From assembly GCF_023065955.2 (NCBI RefSeq), contig NW_026623089.1, forward strand, positions 30,534,767 to 30,598,766: a stretch of 64,000 bases of DNA. The letters are read 5' to 3'. Of this stretch, positions 55,201-64,000 are shown piece after piece (within the stretch, counting starts at the first letter, position 1; the number at the start of each line of letters is the position of its first letter). The notes under the pieces are model-generated. The model did no database searches and had not been told where the DNA came from. It worked only from the letters and a program-made list of their open reading frames with translations. Made by a program: the position numbers and the translations under genes. The stretch comes from Ursus arctos. Its lineage: Eukaryota; Chordata; Mammalia; Carnivora; Ursidae.

Positions 55201-58200
55201 GTGTGTCAGGATCTGAATCTGTTTCCCGGGGACATGATAGTGGACGTTCCTACCCCTCAATTTCTATCTCAGACTCATGATACTATACTCCGGGCAGAGC
55301 TGATCTGTCACCCAGCCTTCACTTTAGGAGATCCCGTGGCCACAAGGATGGTATTTGGGGGTGGCAAAAAGTGGCCGTGGAGAGGAATGGATGTTACCAT
55401 GGCAAATGCACGTCTGTAATGTGGGTGTGTTTTCTAAAGTCAAGGAGAAAAGGGCCCAAGCTTCCTAAAGAGAGTGGGGACAATCTCAGGAAAGGTAGGA
55501 GACAACCAGGTGCTGAGGGGTCTATGGTGGGGATAGGCCCACAAGTATGTGGCTCTGTTTATCTTAGCCCTTTCTCTACATAGGAACACAGATTGGTCAC
55601 GAGGGAATCTACCATCCCCACCACTCCAAATGCTGGATTGCTCTGGAAACCAGGCTCAGAATTCAAAGGCCACCCAGACAATATCCAAGAGGTTTCTCTA
55701 GTTGGAATACAACTGTGTTGTGTGGACTCTGGGTTCTAATTCTATCCTCTATGAACGATCCTGGTTGTTCTCATAGTGATAAACATTAACAGGAAATAGA
55801 CAACCTAGGCTTTACCCCTGGCTCTGCCACTTGATGATTTACATGATCCTGAGCAAGTGACTTCACATTTTCTGTGCCTTGGTTAGTTCTACTCCAGAAT
55901 AGGAGTCATAAAAACTACCCTCCCTATTTTAGGAGGTAGGGAGGATGTACTGAGATCATGGTTGTAAAGACGTGTTGACAAGCTGTAAACTTTAAGCATA
56001 TTAAGATGTACTGTGGTTGTTGTTGGTGTCATTTCTTTAAGTCATAGTTTCTTAACCTTTGGTGCACTTTAAAAATCATCTAGAAAGCTACCAAAAATAC
56101 CAGTCACCAAAACCAGTTACATCAGTATCTCTGGACAAGAGATCTGTGGCATGGAGAATTCAATATGGCCAACCTCATTTGATCCCTACTCCTACCCACT
56201 TCTCCCCACTGTCAATCCTGGATTATTTTTGAAGTAACTTACAATGGTATTTCTCATTTATGAATTTTTGGGGGCGTAATTATTATCTGTTTGCTTGCTT
56301 TGTTTTGTTTTTAAAGCTTTCTAGTGATTCTTATGTGCATGCAGATTTAAGAACCACTGATTTTAATCATGGTCAAGGGCAAACGTTGTGACCCTTCATT
56401 TCTTCTTCATTTCTTATTTTTACCAACTTAGGAAAGTGAGAGGCCATGTGAAATTTCAGAAATCTATGACAATCCCAAGATCGCTGAGGTAAGAACTCTT
56501 GGTTAAAATCACTGTATATCAATAGGGCCCCTTGGTGGCTCAGTTGGCTTAGCATCTGACTCTTGGTTTTGGCTCAGATTCTGATCTCAGGGTCATTCGT
56601 GAGATCGAGCCCCACATCAGGCTCCATGCTCATCGGGGAGTTTGCTTGAGATTCTCTCTCTCCCTCTCCAACTCCCCCTCCTCACTGTGCTGTCTCTCTC
56701 TCAAATAAATAAATAAATCTTTTTTTTTTTAAAGATTTTATTTATTTATTCGACAGAGATAGAGACAGCCAGCGAGAGAGGGAACACAAGCAGGGGGAGT
56801 GGGAGAGGAAGAAGCAGGCTCATAGCGGAAGAGCCTGATATGGGGCTCGATCCCATAACGCCAGGATCACTCCCTGAGCTGAAAGCAGGCGCTTAACCGC
56901 TGTGCCACCCAGGCGCCCCTAAATAAATCTTTTTTAAAAATCACTGTATATCATTGATAAGTGAAAGCTAAGGGTTTTTAAGCCTTCTATGTACAGGAGA
57001 AGTACAGTGTGAACACCTGTGGGAAAGAGGCAACCCAATGAAGCTCAGGCACAAAGGAGGTTCTCACTATTTTTAATTGATTGGGTAGGAATCCAAGGTT
57101 GATTTAATATTAGAAAATCAATTTAATATTATTTATTTCATGGACAAATTAAAAGAGAAAAATTGTGTGACCATCTCAACAGGAGAAGACAGTCTAAAAA
57201 AGTTAAACAGTCACTTGTGATGTGAACTCTTAGCAAACTAAACATAGAATAGGAACTTCCTTAACCTGAAAGACGACATCTTTTTTAAAAAGTTACAGCA
57301 AACATCATACCAAAAGGTAAAATGTTAATGAATTCTCTTTAAAATCAGAAACAAAACAAGGATACTTTAGGTCCTAGTCAATGCAGTACGATAAGAAAAA
57401 GAAGTAGAAATTAACTCAATAGGGGAAATCCTTTCACACTGTATATGTATAATCAAATAATCACATCATATTCTTTGAGCATCTTATAATCTTATTTGTC
57501 AATTATACGTCAGTACAGATTAAAATAAGAAAAAGAAGAAGAAAGTATAAGATTGGGAAAGAAGAAATAAAACTGTAATTTTTTGCAGATGATATGCTTA
57601 TCTACATAGAAAAGCCCATTATCTACAGATAAATTATTAGAATTAAGGAGAGATTTTAACAAGTTTCCTGCATATGATAAAGTAGTTTGCATTTCCAAAA
57701 ATTAATAACAACCACTTAGAAAAAGTAATTTAAAAAAATACCACTTTGTAGTGGTAGTTAAAATATGTAGAATGCTAAGGAAAAGTCTAACAAAAACTGT
57801 AACCCCTTTGTAATGAATAATAAAACTTCAGTAAAAGATATTAAATAAGACCTAAATCATGGGAGTTACATGCCAAGCTCCTGGATAGGAAGACTCAAGG
57901 GCATAAAGATGTCAAACAACCTCACACCAATCTATAGGATAAATGCAATTCCAATATAAATCCCAACAGATTTTTTTCATGGAACTCAATAAGATGCTCC
58001 TAAAATCTATATGGAAGAAGGCAGAAAACTTTTTTTAAAGTAATAACAAACAGAACAAATAGAAAACAAATAGGAAGATGGTACATTTAAACTCAACCAT
58101 ATCAGCGACTTCATTAAATATAAATTGTCTAAATACCCCAATTAAGAGGCAGAGATATAAAAATCAAAAAAGTTTTTATCAGTTTGGATATAAAAACAAG

Positions 58201-58744
58201 ATCCAAGTATATACTGCCTGCAAAAACTCACTTTAAATATAAAGACACTAATAGATTAAAGGTAAAAGGAATGAAAAAGGAACACCACGCTAACATTCAA
58301 CAGAAAGAGTGGAGTGGCCAGAAAAAATCTGCCAAGGCATTAAACTTGGCAATTGTAGGCCTCTCCTCATTTGTTTTCTGTCTCTCAAGGATTACATCCT
58401 CCTTTGCGTGATGTCCAGTGTCTTGAAAACTATTGTTTTAAGTGGTTTTTTTTTTTCTGACTTTTGGTTGTTTCAGGTGGGAAGGTAAATCTGGTTGCTG
58501 TTGCTTCATTGTGGCCAGAAGCAGAAGTCTTTGCTTTAATTTTGAAAAACCTGTTTGTTTTCTCAAGAATCCTAGGAGGTCACCCACACATGAGAAGAAT
58601 ACGATGGGAGCAGAAGGAGCCCACGTGTATGTGAAGACTGTAGCCGGAAGCGAGGAGCCCATGCATGACACTTACCGTCCTACTGTCGAAATGGAGAGAA
58701 GGAGGGGATTGTGGTGGCTTATGCCCAGACTGAGCCTGGAATGA
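49270..58744 (+). CDS. OPALIN: OPALIN (TMEM10), oligodendrocytic myelin membrane protein, complete coding region in six exons
   Basis: Small type I-like single-pass membrane sialoglycoprotein of myelinating oligodendrocytes, enriched in paranodal loop membranes. Joined exons give 142 codons (1+12+12+40+19+58) plus TGA, one more than the 141-residue human protein I recall. Order: a short extracellular N-terminus with NFT and NTT sequons and a Ser/Thr-rich stretch; the transmembrane segment (about residues 31-54, [20 protein letters not shown] and on); a basic stop-transfer RRRR; then an acidic cytoplasmic part ending in [15 protein letters not shown]. The last exon is near-identical to the human sequence I recall. 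The start is the ATG at the end of exon 1 (see that entry). The neighbours TLL2 and DNTT agree with this identity. Confidence 0.93.
49785..49965 (-). repeat. MIR SINE relic
   Basis: 'ggctttggagttaggaagat', 'gaccacttactagcagcctg' and 'gcggtgtctgacacacggcg' follow the MIR order. Confidence 0.6.
50245..50440 (+). repeat. MIR SINE relic
   Basis: 'taacattatccctgttttga', 'ccaaggccacacagctctta' and 'agtgactgggtctggactgg' follow the MIR order. Confidence 0.65.
51614..51649 (+). CDS. OPALIN: OPALIN exon 2: 36-bp micro-exon, extracellular N-terminus
   Basis: Encodes [12 protein letters not shown], identical to the human start I recall. NFT is a glycosylation sequon, and the final Asn-Thr joined to the next exon's Thr makes a second one. 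The acceptor is 'tcctccag' and the donor 'acg|gtaagt', strong. Phase 0 on both sides. Confidence 0.93.
51850..52230 (-). repeat. Ancient LINE-1 (L1M-type) 3' UTR relic
   Basis: 'cacatggtattccttcaagt', 'aatcaattagccacaattag', 'agaaggggcgttgttgggtc' are the reverse of the L1M 3' end order. Strongly diverged; limits approximate. Confidence 0.55.
53096..53171 (+). repeat. Tandem duplication, 2 x 38 bp, overlapping a SINE border
   Basis: The units at 53,096-53,133 and 53,134-53,171 are identical ('cagttacattctactgcata' onward). The second unit overlaps the left SINE target duplication and the first bases of the SINE. Confidence 0.95.
53169..53367 (+). mobile_element. Can-SINE, forward, with 18-bp target-site duplication
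   Basis: Head 'ggacagctgggtggctcagt', body 'cctgagatcgggccctgggt', CT-rich stretch, 'gaaataaataaatgg' and A-tail. Perfect flanking repeats 'ataacccttcccttttgg' at 53,151-53,168 and 53,368-53,385. Confidence 0.92.
53712..53747 (+). CDS. OPALIN: OPALIN exon 3: 36-bp micro-exon, Ser/Thr-rich extracellular stalk
   Basis: Encodes [12 protein letters not shown], against TSSPVTGGKET in the human protein as I recall it: one residue longer and the most diverged part of the gene. Rich in Ser, Thr and Pro, so a likely O-glycosylated stalk. The acceptor is 'ccaaacag' and the donor 'gca|gtaagt'. Phase 0 on both sides. Confidence 0.9.
54400..54600 (-). repeat. Ancient LINE-1 relic
   Basis: 'ttgccaaactgataagttaa', 'taatgagacatctgtatttc' and 'cttttgcccattttcctact' are the reverse of an L1M-type 3' order. 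Confidence 0.5.
54656..54856 (-). mobile_element. Young Can-SINE, reverse, with 15-bp target-site duplication
   Basis: Reverse-orientation copy of the 'gacagagatagagacagcc' subfamily, running from the reversed A-tail (T run) to the complement of the head 'cacccaggcgcccc'. Perfect flanking repeats 'tgcagatatcttttc' at 54,641-54,655 and 54,857-54,871. It lies about 150 bp upstream of the exon encoding the transmembrane segment. Confidence 0.94.
55008..55127 (+). CDS. OPALIN: OPALIN exon 4: transmembrane segment
   Basis: Encodes [20 protein letters not shown] … [15 protein letters not shown]. One hydrophobic helix of about 22 residues is closed by RRRR, the cytoplasmic stop-transfer signal, giving an outside N-terminus. 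The human juxtamembrane sequence as I recall it is HRRRSSIEAME; here it is [11 protein letters not shown]. The acceptor is 'tgtgccag' and the donor 'gag|gtgatt', weaker than the other OPALIN donors. Phase 0 on both sides; 120 bp. Confidence 0.95.
55775..56005 (-). repeat. MIR SINE relic
   Basis: 'cccctggctctgccacttga', 'tgagcaagtgacttcacatt' and 'gtaaagacgtgttgacaagc' follow the MIR order. Confidence 0.65.
56045..56365 (+). repeat. MER5-like DNA transposon relic, possibly interrupted
   Basis: The left end 'agtttcttaacctttggtgc' and right end 'agatttaagaaccactgatt' are near-inverted, as in MER5 elements, but the span is about 320 bp against roughly 160-190 for MER5. Either a longer hAT relative or an insertion in the middle. 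Confidence 0.4.
56432..56488 (+). CDS. OPALIN: OPALIN exon 5: cytoplasmic segment
   Basis: Encodes [19 protein letters not shown] (19 residues), parallel to the human [20 protein letters not shown] recall, with one odd change (Tyr for Asp). The acceptor is 'caacttag' and the donor 'gag|gtaaga'. Phase 0 on both sides; 57 bp. Only 16 bp separate its donor from the target duplication of a SINE. Confidence 0.94.
56522..56936 (+). mobile_element. Older Can-SINE, forward, split by a nested SINE; 17-bp target-site duplication
   Basis: Head 'gggccccttggtggctcagt' through 'gagatcgagccccacatcag' to a (AAAT)n tail at 56,700-56,719; the last tail bases reappear after the nested insert (56,921-56,936). 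Outer flanking repeats 'aaaatcactgtatatca' at 56,505-56,521 and 56,937-56,953 are perfect. Confidence 0.9.
56722..56920 (-). mobile_element. Younger Can-SINE, reverse, nested in the A-tail of the older SINE
   Basis: Reverse copy of the 'gacagagatagagacagcc' subfamily from the T run to the complement of its head (ending 'aggcgcccc'). It interrupts the AAAT-rich tail of the forward SINE; 'aaataaatctttttt' occurs on both sides as its target duplication. Limits are ±8 bp because of the tails. Confidence 0.9.
57070..58030 (+). repeat. Ancient LINE-1 ORF2 relic (reverse-transcriptase region)
   Basis: Sense-strand L1 ORF2: 'ggttgatttaatattagaaa', 'accatctcaacaggagaaga', 'gtcctagtcaatgcagtacg' and 'tttgcagatgatatgctta' (57,583-57,601). 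The last codes for FADDML, the catalytic FADD motif of L1 reverse transcriptase. Many indels; no intact frame. Confidence 0.8.
58090..58330 (+). repeat. LINE-1 ORF2 relic (endonuclease N-terminal region)
   Basis: Sense-strand translation gives [13 protein letters not shown] and then [18 protein letters not shown], close to the start of the L1 ORF2 endonuclease. In an intact L1 this lies well upstream of the reverse transcriptase, so the order here is inverted relative to the piece at 57,070-58,030. Confidence 0.7.
58568..58744 (+). CDS. OPALIN: OPALIN exon 6: C-terminal cytoplasmic domain and stop
   Basis: Encodes [20 protein letters not shown] … [15 protein letters not shown] and TGA (58,742-58,744). 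58 residues, the most conserved part. It contains Tyr residues in acidic or Arg-rich settings (HVYVKT, DTYRPT) that could be phosphorylated (inference). The acceptor triplet is AAG ('ttttctcaag'), less common than CAG or TAG. Starts in phase 0. Confidence 0.96.
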   Translation, partial: NPRRSPTHEKNTMGAEGAHVYVKTVAGSEEPMHDTYRPTVEMERRRGLWWLMPRLSLE

Positions 58745-59185
58745 TGCCGTTTGGTCAAGGAGCAGATCTAGAGCTGGAACAGAGCTGAAAACCCAGGGAT
58801 CTGTGCTCGGAGTGAGGAGAGATGTCAAGCCACTTCTTAATCCAAATTTCCTTTGCAGATCTGGAAAACTTTTGGGTTTGTTTATCTCTGTAGATGACAG
58901 AGCTAAGGGTTCATTCCAACACTCAGATCTTGTTGTTTAATAAGCAGTGAAGCACCAAGTGAGGTCCAGAAGGAGCCCTTTGATCCTAGTCTTGACCTAT
59001 ACTTTTCTTTATGATTTTGGGAAAGGGGCTTGATTTCTGCGTGTCTTGCCTTATCATCTTTTTTCCGCATCTCTTTTCTCAAAAAAACCCCAAAACCCAT
59101 CACACCTGGCTTCCATGGGAAGGCTGGCCAGGACTAGAATGGTGCAAGTTGGGATATAAATAAAACTTGGAGGGGATGTATGAGG
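58745..59185 (+). other. OPALIN: OPALIN 3' untranslated region (proximal form)
   Basis: About 440 bp of unique sequence after TGA to just past the first canonical signal AATAAA at 59,159-59,164, followed by GT/G-rich 'ggaggggatgtatgagggg'. A longer 3' UTR using a later site cannot be excluded. Confidence 0.55.
59159..59164 (+). terminator. Candidate OPALIN polyadenylation signal (AATAAA)
   Basis: Canonical hexamer 415 bp after the stop with a G/T-rich stretch 10-25 bases downstream. Confidence 0.55.
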
Positions 59186-60289
59186 GGAAGCAATTTCTTA
59201 TTTCTGAACATCTCAAGGTAGAGATCATGGGGAGTCATATGTCCCCTGACCGCAGGGGTAGCACATAGCTGATCATTCAGGGCTCCCATTTGTGTCTGTG
59301 ACCAGAGAGTACTCAAGGAAGGTGATTCTGCAACAGACTGTGTGTGTTGAGGGTGAATAGGGTGGAGCGAAGGCAAGGGTTGTTCCAAGAGATTATTAGA
59401 AACTAGGGCTATATCCACTTTGTGAGAGTGGAGAGAAAGGCCTCCAGTGCACTCTCCAGGAAGAAAGAGCAAGAAGACCCTCAGTGGCTGAACACAGGAC
59501 CAGAGGGGTGGGCTAAGCCGCAATTCCTTGCCATCTGAGGAAAGTCTGTGGACAGCACCAGCTGGCTCAGGTCAGGCCTTCACGATTGCTTCTGTGAGGA
59601 GGCTTCGAGGAGTGCTGGTTCCCTCGTGCAGGGAGAGCCACTGCGAACAAGCAGGGTCTCCTAGTGGGAGAAGTGGATCCACAGCATCTCAGGAGCCACC
59701 CACCAACTCCACTTTCATACACCATGGAGGCATTTCTTTCTCACATCAGGGCTCTGATTGCTCAAAAACATGTCCCCTCTTCTTCAAATAACTAAGAACA
59801 AGTTCCACGAACCCAGTCAATTACTGCCACCTGCCCACATGTGCTCTCAAAGCTGCCTCCCTTACCTTGGGTGTCCTAAGATGAAAAGACCAAGAGAGAG
59901 CATCTCCCTGAGAGAGAAAGGGCCACTAAGATCCAGAAGGAGTCTGAGAGATAGCAAACAGGGGAGATATTCCTTTGGCATTTAGGAAATTGTACTTCTG
60001 AGTGAAGGCAGGGGGAATATACCCCATGTGTGGCCTTGTGCCAGGATGCCGAGGGAACAGCTCCATGGGGACAGGGAGAGGGGACTATGACCTGAGCAGA
60101 GTGGGTCAAGAGTTAGTACCCCATTCTCCAAAAGCTCCGGAAGGGACCCAGAACCCCCTCCAGAATCTCTGATCTTCTAGTTAAACCTGTTTCTGTCCTC
60201 GAGATAAATCTTCAACTCTTCATTTTTTCATTTTGTTACATTTTTGTTTAGAATATTTTATAGTATTTCAGTGAACAACAAGACTCCAC
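59186..60289. other. Gap between the convergent OPALIN and DNTT 3' ends
   Basis: About 1.1 kb with no repeat or gene recognised. If OPALIN has a longer 3' UTR, part of this belongs to it. Confidence 0.5.
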
Positions 60290-60308
60290 CATCTTGTTTC
60301 CTCCTATT

Positions 60309-60314
60309 TTTATT
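60309..60314 (-). terminator. Candidate DNTT distal polyadenylation signal (AATAAA on - strand)
   Basis: Plus-strand 'tttatt' inside 'cctatttttattgcaa'. Position fits a typical DNTT 3' UTR once the SINE is discounted. Confidence 0.45.
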
Positions 60315-60511
60315 GCAAATATACAGTATCTCAGCTACATTGTGGGCAAAGTGGGCTCTGATGAGCTTCCCTGGATACAAGCCACCAATTTCAACATCAT
60401 TTCTATGGAAAAATGCATTGTGAATTCTAAGCAACAGTCATATAAATGGCCTACTCCTGGAGCATAACCCATTACCAGGTGCTGCCTTATCACGTTTCCG
60501 AAACTATTTCT

Positions 60512-60712
60512 TTTTTTTTTTTTTAAGATTTTATTTATTTATTCGACAGAGATAGAGACAGCCAGCGAGAGAGGGAACACAAGCAGGGGGAGTGGAAGAG
60601 GAAGAAGCAGGCTCATAGTGAAAGAGCCTGATGTGGGGCTTGATCCCATAAGGCTGGGATCACGCCCTGAGCCGAAGGCAGACGCTTAACTGCTGTGCCA
60701 CCCAGGCGCCCC
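60512..60712 (-). mobile_element. Can-SINE in the DNTT 3' UTR, sense to DNTT, 15-bp target-site duplication
   Basis: 'gacagagatagagacagcc' subfamily, from the T run at 60,512 to the complement of the head 'cacccaggcgcccc'. Flanking repeats 'tccgaaactatttct' (60,497-60,511) and 'tccaaaactatttct' (60,713-60,727) differ at one base. On the DNTT strand its tail region contains overlapping AATAAA hexamers. Confidence 0.93.
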
Positions 60713-60854
60713 TCCAAAACTATTTCTAAAAGCAATCTGCATTTCAATAAGGCTTAAAGAATCTCATAGTTTCCTAAGGCATCTTTACTATAATATGAAG
60801 TATAATTTATTCAACCTGGAAAAAAAAGAGCTGAAAAAAAGTTGACAACTTTTT

Positions 60855-62962
<2,108 letters not shown>

Positions 62963-63084
62963 TTAAGATAAGTTACTAGCAAGTCTAGAATGTCTTCAGT
63001 ATTATGTGTTTAGAGATATCATCCCTACGATGAAATATCTATTTATCTCCACTAAACATTCTCAAAGCAATTTTCTCCCCGAGG

Positions 63085-63265
63085 ACGAAGGTCCTTGACG
63101 ACAGAGCCCTATGCTTGCACCTGTGCACTAGAATGTACGTATGCTCCCTGAAAATAGGAGCCCGACTTGTTCAGGACTGTATTCCCTTCATTAGTGGTAC
63201 CTGGCACGTAGAAGATGTGCAGCAAATGCTTGTTGAATGGATAAATAAATGTTGTGAGGATTGTG
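63085..63265 (+). repeat. L2 LINE 3'-end relic
   Basis: 'gctccctgaaaataggagcc', 'agtggtacctggcacgtaga' and 'cttgttgaatggataaataa' follow the L2 tail order. Confidence 0.65.
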
Positions 63266-63309
63266 TCCAGGATAATACGTGGCCCCAAGTAAATGCTGGA
63301 TAAATAGTA

Positions 63310-63362
63310 GGGTTTTTTGTTTTTTGTTTGTTTTATTTTGTGTTTTTTGTTTGTTTGTTTTT
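63310..63362 (+). repeat. GTTTT-type simple repeat
   Basis: Imperfect repeats of GTTTT/GTTTG directly after the L2 tail. Confidence 0.8.
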
Positions 63363-64000
63363 TGGAATATCACTACTGTAGGAGAGGATGAGGAGTCAGG
63401 AGACCCAAACTCCAGCCTGGATTTTGTCACCCAGCTTCTCTGAATCTCTACTGGTCAAACAGGAGGATGAGGGAAGTGCGTAAGTAAGGTTGCCTCTGGC
63501 TCTAACAGTCTCTCAGATGAGATTCTGTAAAACTGATGGTTTGAGCCACCTGTCCCAGAACAGCATGTCCTATGCTGAAGCCGCAGGGAGTGAAAGCTGA
63601 AGCCTAAGCTAGAGGACAGTTGCCCTTCACGTTGATTTTCCCCGAGAGAAGCACAGATTAGAAATGTTGATCCTCCCTTATGAGAGTAGGAGGAAAGCAT
63701 GGGATAATGGCGCCCTCTAGTGGGAGGAGCCATCTCCTACTTTAGGAAAGCCGGTTGACGCTGGGACCTTCCCCAGCACCGCCCCCTGTCTAAGAAAACA
63801 AACTTTCCCAACAGAAGTCCTTTATGATGTGCCAGAGGGGAGCCAGGGTTGTGGACAAATCAGGGTGAAGCAGATTCTGGGTGCAGTAGCTGCTGGTCTG
63901 TGAAAATATAACGGTGTTGCTTGGCACTGTGCTTCCTCCCAGCCCTGGGACACTCTTCTCATGTCCGCCCCCCCCAGGATTTAGAGCAATGGCTGCTCAC

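Larger units (their letters stand above)
55128..56431 (+). other. OPALIN intron 4
   Basis: 1.3 kb. A MIR (55,775-56,005) and two ends of a MER5-type repeat around an unrecognised centre (56,045-56,365). It ends in 'ttttaccaacttag'. Confidence 0.7.
56489..58567 (+). other. OPALIN intron 5
   Basis: 2.1 kb, almost all repeats: a nested pair of Can-SINEs (56,522-56,936), then LINE-1 ORF2 relics from the reverse-transcriptase part (57,070-58,030) and the endonuclease part (58,090-58,330). It ends in 'tttgttttctcaag'. Confidence 0.85.
60290..60854 (-). other. DNTT: DNTT 3' untranslated region with inserted SINE
   Basis: Follows the stop on the - strand. Two AATAAA signals can be read on that strand: 60,811-60,806 (about 45 bases after the stop) and 60,314-60,309 (about 545). 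Subtracting the SINE and its duplication (about 216 bp), the second gives a UTR near 330 bases, which seems the more natural length, but the choice is inference. Confidence 0.5.

Noticed and set aside
58442..58567. Possible in-frame extension upstream of OPALIN exon 6
   Set aside because: The frame is open from 58,442, but the upstream residues match nothing in OPALIN and the acceptor 'ttttctcaag' precisely precedes the conserved [10 protein letters not shown].

Overview
This window is mammalian nuclear DNA. It shows intron-split genes with GT-AG borders, LINE-1, L2, MIR and MER5-like relics, and many carnivore-specific Can-SINEs. The young SINE copies carry a 'gacagagatagagacagcc' core that I associate with arctoid carnivores (bears, pandas, pinnipeds). 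The order is likely Carnivora, suborder Caniformia; the species cannot be fixed from the sequence alone.

Three genes are present. (1) TLL2 (tolloid-like 2, a secreted astacin metalloprotease of the BMP1/tolloid family) runs on the + strand from before the left edge to about 45.72 kb. Fourteen coding exons are visible. They encode the last part of the protease domain, then CUB1-CUB2-EGF1-CUB3-EGF2-CUB4-CUB5 and the stop (707 complete codons, matching the C-terminal 707 residues of a 1015-residue TLL2), followed by a 3' UTR of about 3.1 kb. (2) OPALIN (TMEM10, an oligodendrocyte/myelin single-pass membrane glycoprotein) runs on the + strand from about 49.2 to 59.2 kb in six exons and encodes 142 residues. 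(3) DNTT (terminal deoxynucleotidyl transferase) lies on the - strand. Its last two coding exons (60,855-60,941 and 62,864-62,947) are in the window, tail-to-tail with OPALIN. The order TLL2-OPALIN-DNTT matches the known mammalian arrangement (human 10q24), which fixes TLL2 rather than BMP1 or TLL1.

Region by region: 1-5.67 kb is intron with an L2 tail and three Can-SINEs. 5.67-42.6 kb holds the TLL2 exons in repeat-bearing introns, including a 5'-truncated LINE-1 with a 13-bp target duplication at 19.6-20.7 kb. 42.6-45.7 kb is TLL2 3' UTR. 45.7-49.2 kb is intergenic with a LINE-1 tail and L2. 49.2-59.2 kb is OPALIN, with several Can-SINEs in its introns, one nested pair 16 bp past an exon, and LINE-1 relics. 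59.2-60.3 kb is the convergent intergenic gap. 60.3-64 kb is the 3' end of DNTT.

The genes are neighbours by synteny and do not form a pathway: TLL2 acts in the extracellular matrix and on TGF-beta-type ligands, OPALIN in myelin, DNTT in V(D)J recombination. I found no novel system. The items most worth checking are gene-structure details (a one-codon first coding exon, frame-neutral micro-exons, 342-bp CUB cassettes, weak donors, a possible new glycosylation sequon) and datable repeat insertions. All exon borders were read by eye from conserved protein sequence and splice sites. Old-repeat family names and limits are approximate.
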